Positions 36,840-44,577 of a DNA stretch of 64,000 nucleotides are shown piece after piece. A program made the translations under genes and the position numbers. Source of the stretch: Bradyrhizobium diazoefficiens USDA 110 (lineage in GTDB: Bacteria; Pseudomonadota; Alphaproteobacteria; Rhizobiales; Xanthobacteraceae); NCBI RefSeq assembly GCF_000011365.1, contig NC_004463.1, positions 6,372,001 to 6,436,000 on the forward strand, given 5' to 3'. How positions within the stretch are numbered: the stretch's first letter is position 1; every line of letters begins with the position of its first letter. A model generated the notes under the pieces. It had not been told where the DNA came from. It ran no database searches and was given only the letters and a program-made list of their open reading frames with translations.

Positions 36840-39131
36840 TTAGCGGAGCAGCTGCAGCACGCTCTGCTGCGACTGGTTGGCGAGCGACAGCGCGGAGACC
36901 GCGATCGACTGGCGGGTCGACAGCGCCTGGCTGTTGGCCGCTTCCTCATTGGTGTCGGCGAGCGTCAGGTTCGATGAGCCGGTCTGCAGCACGTTGATCA
37001 GGTTCTTGGAGAAGTCCTGACGCACCTGCACGATCGAGAGGTTCGAACCGAGCGCCGAACCTTCCGAGCGCAGCGTGCTCGAGGCCGCGTTCAGGCTGGT
37101 CAGCACCTTGTTGGTGGCGCCGTTATCGATGAAGTCGACGCCGTTGACGAGGTTGCTGAGGCCAAGACCTGCCGCGTTGAACACCACGCCGTTGATGCCG
37201 AGCGTGGAGCTGCCGGTTTCGTTGAAGACGAGCTTCAGCGTGTCGCCGTTGAGCAGGTTGACGCCGTTGAACGAGGAGTCCTGCGACGTCGTGTCGATCT
37301 GCGCCAGAATGTTGTTGAACTGGTTGACCAGGTTCGAGCGCGCCGTCTGCGCGACGGGATCCTGGACCGGCGGCTGCGCGGTGGTGAAGGCCAGAATGCC
37401 GGTGATCGTGCCGCCGACCGTGCCGCCCGCAGTTGTCGAACCGAGCGTCGAGGAGGCATATTCATTGACGGTGGTCACCGTCAGCAAGCCATTGGCGTCG
37501 ATCGTCGCCGTCAAATGGTTCGCCTGAAGCTGCGCGTTGAGCTGGTCGAGCGTCTTGACGGTGCCGTTGGTGCCGTCGCCGAAGGTGACGTTCACCGGCG
37601 TGCCGCCGTTGAAGGAGGTAAAGGTCAGGGTCTTGCCGCTGACACCGCCAACACCGGAGGTGCGCGCCGCGGTGAAGGCGGTCGCCGTTCCCGTGTTGCC
37701 GCTGAGGCCGAACGCGTGGAGCGCGTTGCCGGTGCCGGTGATCGACAAGTCGGCGTTGATGCCGGTGGAGAGCGCAAGTTGGCCGCTGCTGTTGACGGAC
37801 GACGGGATCTGGCCCGCAGTGGTCGTCAGCGACGCCGCGCCGTTGAAGATGCTGGCGGTCTTGACGCCGGTGGCAAGGTCGATCGAGTTGAGCAGGTCGG
37901 TGAGCGTCGCGCTCTGGATATAGACGGTCGAGTTGCCGTTGCCGTCCGTGACGATGTTGCCGTTGACGCCACCCGAGGTCACGCTGGCCGCCGACTGTGG
38001 CGTCTGGGCGTTCTTGAAGGTGATGGTGTGACCATCGATGTTCAGCGTCGAGCCGTCCTGGACCAGGGTGCCGAGCGAGCCCGCGGTCGTCGACCGGTTC
38101 GCGGTCACGTTCGCATTGCCTGCGCCGGTCGCCGTGGTCAGACCGAGCTTATTGAGGAAATCAGCCTTGCCGGTCACGCTCAGATCGGCGCCGGTCGAGC
38201 TCTTCAGCGTGACCTGGCCGCCGCCCGAGATGGACGATGCCACCTGAAGCGTACCGATGGGACCGGTCGAACCGCTGACAGCGATGGCCGCCGCGCCTGC
38301 GCTGATCGTTGCGGTCTTGACGCCGCTGGCGAGGTCAATCGCGCTGAGGACGTCGTTGACGGTCGCCCTGGGCGCAACCGCGGTTCCCTCATAGACGATC
38401 GAGTTGCCATTGCCGTCGGTGGCGATGTGTCCACTGGCGTCGAGACCCCAGCCGGTCGGCTGCGTCGTCGGCGGGATACCGGTGCGGAAGGTGATGGTCT
38501 TGCCGTTCACCGTGATGGTGTCACCGTCCGCGGGGGGCGCGCCGAAGGTGGTGGATGCCGTGGTGCCGAGCAGCGTGGCGGTACCTGACAGTACGGTGGT
38601 GCCATCGGCGGCGGTCGCGGCAAAACCGACCGCCGAGCCCGCGTTCGAACCCAGTGAGGCGCCGAGCGCGGCAGTCCCCGTCACCGGGGTCACGCCACCG
38701 GCTGCACCGGTATAGAGCACGTTGCTGTTGGCGGTTGCGCTCGCGTAGGAGGTCGTTCCGCGCAGATCGGCGGGTGTCGCACCGGGAATCGTGGTGGAGA
38801 CGTTCGACTTGGTGGAGTAACCGACCGTGGTCTGCAGCGCCTGGTTGGCGATCGATTTCGCGCTGTCGATCAACTTTTGCAGCGAGGTGATGCCGGTGTT
38901 GGCGGCCTGGAGCACCTGCACACCGTTGTTGATGCCGTCGAGCAGGTTGCTGATGTCGCTCGCCCGGTTGTCCAACCCCTGCGCGGTGAAGAAGTTGGTG
39001 GGATTGTCGAGCGCCGTGTTGACCTTCTTGCCGGTTGACAGCCGCTCCTGCGTCGTGGCCAGCAAGTCGGCCGTCGACTGCAGCGACAACAGGTTCTGGC
39101 GAACTGACGCCGAGAGAACGATGTTGGACAT
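36840..39131 (-). CDS. fliC: Flagellin 1 (large, 763 residues)
   Basis: 763 residues against about 270-500 for most flagellins. Flagellins of this size are known from the thick subpolar filament of Bradyrhizobium. D0/D1 termini are clear: N-terminal IVLSASVRQNLLSLQSTADL and LSTGKKVNTALDNPTNFFTA; C-terminal LSTRQSIAVSALSLANQSQQ and VLQLLR. The centre contains flagellin-IN type modules starting DGDTITVNGKTITF and LNIDGHTITF. It differs from flagellins 2-4 in sequence and in its promoter: a perfect CtrA box lies 95 bp upstream. A sigma-54-like TGGACC with GG-N10-GC spacing (39183-39197) is weak. The ribosome site is AGAGGAAG. Confidence 0.94.
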   Translation of the reverse strand: MSNIVLSASVRQNLLSLQSTADLLATTQERLSTGKKVNTALDNPTNFFTAQGLDNRASDISNLLDGINNGVQVLQAANTGITSLQKLIDSAKSIANQALQTTVGYSTKSNVSTTIPGATPADLRGTTSYASATANSNVLYTGAAGGVTPVTGTAALGASLGSNAGSAVGFAATAADGTTVLSGTATLLGTTASTTFGAPPADGDTITVNGKTITFRTGIPPTTQPTGWGLDASGHIATDGNGNSIVYEGTAVAPRATVNDVLSAIDLASGVKTATISAGAAAIAVSGSTGPIGTLQVASSISGGGQVTLKSSTGADLSVTGKADFLNKLGLTTATGAGNANVTANRSTTAGSLGTLVQDGSTLNIDGHTITFKNAQTPQSAASVTSGGVNGNIVTDGNGNSTVYIQSATLTDLLNSIDLATGVKTASIFNGAASLTTTAGQIPSSVNSSGQLALSTGINADLSITGTGNALHAFGLSGNTGTATAFTAARTSGVGGVSGKTLTFTSFNGGTPVNVTFGDGTNGTVKTLDQLNAQLQANHLTATIDANGLLTVTTVNEYASSTLGSTTAGGTVGGTITGILAFTTAQPPVQDPVAQTARSNLVNQFNNILAQIDTTSQDSSFNGVNLLNGDTLKLVFNETGSSTLGINGVVFNAAGLGLSNLVNGVDFIDNGATNKVLTSLNAASSTLRSEGSALGSNLSIVQVRQDFSKNLINVLQTGSSNLTLADTNEEAANSQALSTRQSIAVSALSLANQSQQSVLQLLR

Positions 39132-39225
39132 TGGCGAGTCTTCCTCTTGAACCGGATACGAATCGGCCGCGCGGTCTCGAAAGCGGGCTTTGGTCCAGTT
39201 TTAGGAGGTGTCCTTTAAAGTATGG

Positions 39226-39240
39226 TTAACGCCGGTTTAA
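39226..39240 (-). promoter_or_regulatory. CtrA box of flagellin gene 1
   Basis: Perfect TTAA-N7-TTAA: TTAACGCCGGTTTAA, 95 bp upstream of the ATG. The other three flagellin genes have no such box. Confidence 0.65.
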
Positions 39241-39287
39241 GCGATAGGGTTAATGGCGAATGAACGCCCCTGCCCGCCTCCGGACGC

Positions 39288-39320
39288 AAAAAAGCGGCGG
39301 GGCACAAAACCCCGCCGCTC
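39288..39320 (-). terminator. Terminator of flagellin gene 2
   Basis: Minus strand hairpin with arms AGCGGCGGGG and CCCCGCCGCT followed by TTTTTTGCG. Confidence 0.88.
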
Positions 39321-39348
39321 TATTTTACCAAGTTATTTCAGTTACTTA

Positions 39349-41622
39349 CTAGCGGAGCAGCTGGAGCACGCTCTGCTGCGACTGGTTGGCCAGCGACAGC
39401 GCGGAGACCGCGATCGACTGGCGGGTCGACAGCGCCTGGCTGTTGGCCGCCTCGACGTTGGTGTCGGCCAGCGTCAGGTTGGACGAGCCGGTCTGCAGCA
39501 CGTTGATCAGGTTCTTGTTGAAGTCCTGACGGATCTGCACGACCGAGAGGTTCGAGCCGAGGCTCGAGGCTTCCGAGCGCAGCGTGCTCGACGCGGCGTT
39601 GAGGTTGGTCAGCACCCTGTTGGCCGCGGCGTTGTCGATGAAGTCGACGCCGACGGTCAGCGCAGCAAGGCCCAGACCCTTGGAGTTATAGGTCACGCCG
39701 GTGATGTTCAGGCTCGACTTGCCGGTCTCGTCGAACACCAGCTTGAGCTGATCACCATTGAGCAGGTTGACGCCGTTGAACGAGGAGTCCTGCGAGGTCG
39801 TGTCGATCTGGTTCAGGATGTTGTTGTACTGAGACACCAGGTTCGCACGGGCCGTCTGCGCAACGCCATCCTGGACGGGATTGGAAGCCGTCGAGAACGT
39901 GAGCGCCGACGTGAGCGTGCCGCCGATCGCTCCGCCTGCCGACGTCGAACCGAGCGTCGATGACGCATAGTCGTTGGACGCGGTGATCGTCAGCAAACCG
40001 TTGGCGTCGATCGTTGCAGACAGGTTGTTGGCCTGAAGCTTCGTGTTGAGCTGATCGAGCGTCTTGACCGTGCCGTTGGTGCCGTCGCCGAAAGTGACGT
40101 TGACCGCCGTGCCGCCGTTGAAGGAGGTGAAGGTCAAGGTCTTGCCGGCAATGCCGCCGATGCCCGAGGTGCGTGCCGCGGTGAACGCGGTTGCGCTGCC
40201 GGTGTTGCCGGCCAAGCCGAACACGTTCAACGCATTGCCGGTGCCGGTGATGGACAGGTCGGCATTGACGCCGGTCGAGAGCTTGAGCTGACCGGAGGTG
40301 TTGATCGACGAGTTCGACTGGCCGGTGGCGGTCGCAAGCGTCGCGGTGCCGTTGGCGTTGATCGTCGCGGTCTGCACGCCGGTGGCAAGGTCGATCGCCT
40401 TCAGCACGTCGTTGACCGTGCCGGCCTGCAGATAGACCGTCGAGTTGCCGTTGCCGTCGGTGAGGATGTTACCGCTCGCACCGTAACCGCTCGGAACGCT
40501 CGGCGCACCGGTCGAGCCCGGGATCGGCGCGTTCTTGAAGGTGATGACGTGACCATCGACGTTCAGCGTCGAACCGTCCGCGATGGTCGCACCCAGCGAG
40601 GCCGCACTCGTGGTCCGGTTGACGTTGACGGTGGCATTTCCAGCACCTGTGGACGTCGTCAGGCCGAGAGCCTTGAGCAGGTCAGCCTTGCCGGTGACGC
40701 TCAGATCCGCACCCGTCGAGCTCTTCAGCGTGACGGCGCCGGCGGCGGCGGTCGAGACCGCAGCACCTGGCTGGCTGGCGCTCACGGCGATCGTCGCAGC
40801 GCCGGAGCTGATGGATACCGTCTTCACGCCGCTGGCCAGATCGATCGCGGACAAGAGATCGTTGACCGTCGCGGAGGCGAGATAGACGGTGGTGTTGCCG
40901 TTGCCATCGGTGACGAGGTTGCCGCTGACGCCCGAACCGGACGGAACGGCGGTCGACGCCGGAGCCGCGCCGCTGCGGAACGTGATGGTCTTGCCGTTCA
41001 CGGTCAGCGTATCGCCGTCGGCAGGCTGGGCGTTGCCGGCCAGGCCGGTTGCGGTCGTGCCGTTGGTGGCGATCAGGGTGATGGCGCCGGTCAGTGCCGT
41101 GGTGCCGTCACCGGCCGTTGCGCCAGTGCTTGCAAAGGAGCCGATGGACGCGCCGAGCGTCGTAGTGCCGCTCGCCGCGGTCGTGCCGCCGGCCGTGCCG
41201 TTATACAGCACGTTGCTGCTCGCCGTTGCGCTGGCGAAGCTCGTCGTGCCGCGCAGATCAGCGGCGGTCGCACCCGAGATGGTGGTGGAGACGTTGGACT
41301 TGGTGGAGTAGCCGACCGTGGTCTGCAGCGCCTGGTTGGCAATCGACTTCGCGGAGTCGATCAGCTTCTGCAGCGAAGTCAGACCGGTGTTGGCGGCCTG
41401 CAGCACCTGCACGCCGTTGGCGATGCTATCGAGCAGGTTGTTGATGTCGCTGGCGCGGTTGTCGAGCGACTGGGCGGTGAAGAAGTTGGTGGGATTGTCC
41501 AGGGCCGAGTTGACGCTCTTGCCGGTCGACAGACGGTTCTGTGTGGTGGCGAGGAGGTCGGCGGTGGACTGGAGAGAGAGCAGGTTCTGACGAACCGACG
41601 CAGAGAGAACAATACCTGACAT
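39349..41622 (-). CDS. fliC: Flagellin 2 (757 residues)
   Basis: 757 residues with the same layout as flagellin 1: N-terminal MSGIVLSASVRQNLLSLQST, C-terminal SALSLANQSQQSVLQLLR. The centre has modules starting DGDTLTVNGKTITF, DGSTLNVDGHVITF and GKTLTFTSFNGGTAVNVTFG. Large parts of the centre are the same as in flagellins 3 and 4, at protein and DNA level. It has its own leader (AGAAGGGTAA ribosome site) and its own terminator, so it is a monocistronic unit. It is exported unsigned by the flagellar type III system and polymerises into the filament. Confidence 0.95.
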   Translation of the reverse strand: MSGIVLSASVRQNLLSLQSTADLLATTQNRLSTGKSVNSALDNPTNFFTAQSLDNRASDINNLLDSIANGVQVLQAANTGLTSLQKLIDSAKSIANQALQTTVGYSTKSNVSTTISGATAADLRGTTSFASATASSNVLYNGTAGGTTAASGTTTLGASIGSFASTGATAGDGTTALTGAITLIATNGTTATGLAGNAQPADGDTLTVNGKTITFRSGAAPASTAVPSGSGVSGNLVTDGNGNTTVYLASATVNDLLSAIDLASGVKTVSISSGAATIAVSASQPGAAVSTAAAGAVTLKSSTGADLSVTGKADLLKALGLTTSTGAGNATVNVNRTTSAASLGATIADGSTLNVDGHVITFKNAPIPGSTGAPSVPSGYGASGNILTDGNGNSTVYLQAGTVNDVLKAIDLATGVQTATINANGTATLATATGQSNSSINTSGQLKLSTGVNADLSITGTGNALNVFGLAGNTGSATAFTAARTSGIGGIAGKTLTFTSFNGGTAVNVTFGDGTNGTVKTLDQLNTKLQANNLSATIDANGLLTITASNDYASSTLGSTSAGGAIGGTLTSALTFSTASNPVQDGVAQTARANLVSQYNNILNQIDTTSQDSSFNGVNLLNGDQLKLVFDETGKSSLNITGVTYNSKGLGLAALTVGVDFIDNAAANRVLTNLNAASSTLRSEASSLGSNLSVVQIRQDFNKNLINVLQTGSSNLTLADTNVEAANSQALSTRQSIAVSALSLANQSQQSVLQLLR

Positions 41623-41700
41623 GACTCTTACCCTTCTGGCTTACGCGTCTTCGTTCGATCGCTTCGGATCGAGTGACGGGGCCAGCGTGCCGCGACATGG

Positions 41701-41716
41701 CTAACAAAGGGTGAAA
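41701..41716 (-). promoter_or_regulatory. Conserved leader/promoter element of flagellin gene 2
   Basis: Minus strand TTTCACCCTTTGTTAG, about 80 bp upstream of the ATG. Closely related 16-mers occur at 44300-44315 and 46946-46961 upstream of flagellins 3 and 4. The rest of the gap 41623-41946 holds the flagellin 3 terminator and nothing else I can identify. Confidence 0.5.
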
Positions 41717-41887
41717 CGAACATCGCCTGCATAAGCGCCGGTTCACCATAAGCGGGTGGGAAGCGCGGAGTGAGATGGCAATCAGCCTGAAATCATTGGC
41801 AATTCTTTGCGCTTACGCTCCATTAACCATAACCGCTGGTTACTTTTCAGAGTGTCGCCTGCCCTCTCAAAACCTCGAGCGATAAAC

Positions 41888-41918
41888 GAAAAAACGGCGG
41901 GGCCGAAGCCCCGCCGCC
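41888..41918 (-). terminator. Terminator of flagellin gene 3
   Basis: Minus strand GGCGGCGGGGCTTCGGCCCC then GCCGTTTTTTCG: a long GC stem with a TTCG tetraloop and a T run. The same stem follows flagellin 4. Confidence 0.92.
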
Positions 41919-41946
41919 GGATCTTGCTTGCGATGTCTGCCGCCTG

Positions 41947-44220
41947 TTAGCGGAGCAGCTGGAGCACGCTCTGCTGCGACTGGTTGGCCAGCGACAGCGC
42001 GGAGACCGCGATCGACTGGCGGGTCGACAGCGCCTGGCTGTTGGCCGCCTCGACGTTGGTGTCGGCCAGCGTCAGGTTGGACGAGCCGGTCTGCAGCACG
42101 TTGATCAGGTTCTTGTTGAAGTCCTGACGAACCTGCACAATCGTCAGGTTCGAACCAAGGCTCGAGGCTTCCGAGCGCAGCGTGCTCGATGCGGAGTTCA
42201 GGTTGGTCAGCACCTTGTTGGTGGCGGCGTTGTCGATGAAGTCGACACCGCCGGTCAGCGCGGCGAGGCCCAGACCCTTGGAGTTGTAGGTCACGCCGGT
42301 GATGCTCAGGTTCGACTTGCCGGTCTCGTCGAACACCAGCTTGAGCTGGTCGCCGTTCAACAGGTTGACGCCGTTGAACGAGGAGTCCTGCGAGGTCGAG
42401 TCGATCTGGTTCAGGATGTTGTTGTACTGGTTGACGAGACTCGCACGCGAGGTCTGCGCAACCGAGTCCTGAACGGGGCTGGAAGCCGTCGAGAAGGTCA
42501 GAGCCGTGGTCAGCGTGCCGCCGATCGCACCACCCGCGGCGCTCGATCCGATGGTCGAGGACGCGTAGTCGTTGGTGGTCGAGACCGTCAGTAGGCCGTT
42601 GGCGTCGATCGTCGCCGTCAGGTTGTTGGCCTGAAGCTTGGTGTTGAGCTGATCGAGCGTCTTGACCGTGCCGTTGGTGCCGTCGCCGAAGGTGACGTTG
42701 ACCGCCGTGCCGCCGTTGAAGGAGGCGAAGGTCAAGGTCTTGCCGGTGATGCCGCCGACGCCGGAGGTGCGCGCCGCGGTGAAGGCGGTCGAGGTGCCGG
42801 TGTTGCCGGCGAGACCAAGCACGTTCAGCGCGTTGCCGGTGCCGGTGACCGACAGGTCGGCATTGACGCCGGTCGAAAGCTTGAGCTGGCCCGAGGCGTT
42901 GATCGACGAGTTGGTCTGGCCGGTGGCGGTCGCAAGCGTCGCGGTGCCGTTGGCGTTGATCGTCGCGGTCTGCACGCCGGTGGCAAGGTCGATCGCCTTC
43001 AGCACATCGTTGACCGTGCCGGCCTGCAGATAGACCGTCGAGTTGCCGTTGCCGTCGGTGAGGACGTTGCCGCTCGCACCATAACCGGTCGGAACGCTCG
43101 GCGCACCGGTCGAGCCCGGGATCGGCGCGTTCTTGAAGGTGATGACGTGACCGTCGACGTTCAGCGTCGAACCGTCCGCGATGGTCGCGCCCAGCGAGGC
43201 CGCGCTCGTGGTCCGGTTGACGTTCACGGTGGCGTTGCCGCCGCCCACGGCCGTGGTCAGGCCGAGAGCCTTGAGCAGGTCAGCCTTGCCGGTGACGCTC
43301 AGATCCGCACCCGTCGAGCTCTTCAGCGTGACGGCGCCGGCGGCGGCGGTCGAGACCGCAGCACCTGGCTGGCTGGCGCTCACGGCGATCGTCGCAGCGC
43401 CGGAGCTGATGGATACCGTCTTCACGCCGCTGGCCAGATCGATCGCGGACAAGAGATCGTTGACCGTCGCGGAGGCGAGATAGACGGTGGTGTTGCCGTT
43501 GCCGTCGGTGACGAGGTTGCCGCTGACGCCCGAACCGGACGGAACGGCGGTCGACGCCGGAGCCGCGCCGCTGCGGAACGTGATGGTCTTGCCGTTCACG
43601 GTCAGCGTGTCGCCGTCGGCAGGCTGGGCGTTGCCGGCCAGGCCGGTTGCGGTCGTGCCGTTGGTGGCGATCAGGGTGATGGCGCCGGTCAGCGCCGTGG
43701 TGCCGTCACCGGCCGTTGCGCCAGTGCTTGCAAAGGAGCCGATGGACGCGCCGAGCGTCGTGGTGCCGCTCGCCGCCGTGGTGCCGCCGGCCGCGCCGCT
43801 ATACACCACGTTGCTGCTCGCGGTCGCGCTGGCGAAGCTCGTCGTGCCGCGCAGATCAGCGGCGGTCGCACCCGAGATGGTGGTGGAGACGTTGGACTTG
43901 GTGGAGTAGCCGACCGTGGTCTGCAGCGCCTGGTTGGCGATCGACTTCGCGCTGTCGATCAGCTTCTGCAGCGAGGTGATGCCGGTGTTGGCGGCCTGCA
44001 GCACCTGCACGCCGTTGGCGATGCCGTCGAGCAAATTGTTGATGTCGCTGGCGCGGTTGTCGAGCGACTGGGCGGTGAAGAAGTTGGTGGGATTGTCCAG
44101 GGCCGAGTTGACGCTCTTGCCGGTCGACAGACGGCTCTGCGTGGTGGCGAGGAGGTCAGCGGTGGACTGGAGAGAAAGAAGGTTCTGACGAACCGAGGAA
44201 GAGAGAACGATACCGGACAT
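41947..44220 (-). CDS. fliC: Flagellin 3 (757 residues)
   Basis: 757 residues. Start MSGIVLSSSVRQNLLSLQST (Ser8 where the others have Ala). From about residue 160 to 590 it is the same as flagellin 4, while the terminal D0/D1 parts of the two differ at several sites. This is the reverse of the usual flagellin pattern. It has its own leader, ribosome site (AGAAGGGTAA) and terminator. Role as for the other filament subunits. Confidence 0.95.
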   Translation of the reverse strand: MSGIVLSSSVRQNLLSLQSTADLLATTQSRLSTGKSVNSALDNPTNFFTAQSLDNRASDINNLLDGIANGVQVLQAANTGITSLQKLIDSAKSIANQALQTTVGYSTKSNVSTTISGATAADLRGTTSFASATASSNVVYSGAAGGTTAASGTTTLGASIGSFASTGATAGDGTTALTGAITLIATNGTTATGLAGNAQPADGDTLTVNGKTITFRSGAAPASTAVPSGSGVSGNLVTDGNGNTTVYLASATVNDLLSAIDLASGVKTVSISSGAATIAVSASQPGAAVSTAAAGAVTLKSSTGADLSVTGKADLLKALGLTTAVGGGNATVNVNRTTSAASLGATIADGSTLNVDGHVITFKNAPIPGSTGAPSVPTGYGASGNVLTDGNGNSTVYLQAGTVNDVLKAIDLATGVQTATINANGTATLATATGQTNSSINASGQLKLSTGVNADLSVTGTGNALNVLGLAGNTGTSTAFTAARTSGVGGITGKTLTFASFNGGTAVNVTFGDGTNGTVKTLDQLNTKLQANNLTATIDANGLLTVSTTNDYASSTIGSSAAGGAIGGTLTTALTFSTASSPVQDSVAQTSRASLVNQYNNILNQIDSTSQDSSFNGVNLLNGDQLKLVFDETGKSNLSITGVTYNSKGLGLAALTGGVDFIDNAATNKVLTNLNSASSTLRSEASSLGSNLTIVQVRQDFNKNLINVLQTGSSNLTLADTNVEAANSQALSTRQSIAVSALSLANQSQQSVLQLLR

Positions 44221-44299
44221 TGAGTGTTACCCTTCTGGTACGCAACGCAACAAACTTCGATTAGGATTAATCGATGTCCGGGAAGGTGAACGTCCAGGG

Positions 44300-44315
44300 C
44301 TAACAAAGCATGAAG
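44300..44315 (-). promoter_or_regulatory. Conserved leader/promoter element of flagellin gene 3
   Basis: Minus strand CTTCATGCTTTGTTAG, about 80 bp upstream of the ATG; sister of 41701-41716 and 46946-46961. The gap 44221-44577 otherwise contains the terminator of flagellin 4. Confidence 0.5.
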
Positions 44316-44514
44316 CGTGTCGCGGGAGTCCTTCCCTGGATTCACCATATGAGCGATCGACGCAGCATCTGGCTTCGCCGTATCGTCATGATCGGATGAT
44401 GCTTTTTGATACACCGATGAAGCGTTTGCCACTTGTCAACCATAACTCAGAGTGAGCAATTCGCTGTACCGGAATGCATCGCCTTCATCAGCCGAGCGGC
44501 AGTCTGATGCCGGC

Positions 44515-44550
44515 ACAAAAGAAAGCGGCGGGGCCGAAGCCCCGCCGCCG
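44515..44550 (-). terminator. Terminator of flagellin gene 4
   Basis: Minus strand GGCGGCGGGGCTTCGGCCCC followed by GCCGCTTTCTTTTGT. The stem and about 40 bp on its gene side match the region after flagellin 3, so the duplication included the 3' flank. Confidence 0.92.
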
Positions 44551-44577
44551 GATCTTGCTTGCGATGTCTGCCGCCTG

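Noticed and set aside
39183..39198. Sigma-54-like TGGACC...GCT upstream of flagellin 1
   Set aside because: GG-N10-GC spacing is right but both core elements deviate; not listed as a promoter, only mentioned with the gene.
41795..41815. Sigma-54-like TTGGCAATTCTTTGCGC between flagellins 2 and 3
   Set aside because: Spacing between GG and GC is nine instead of ten, and it points away from the minus-strand flagellin genes.
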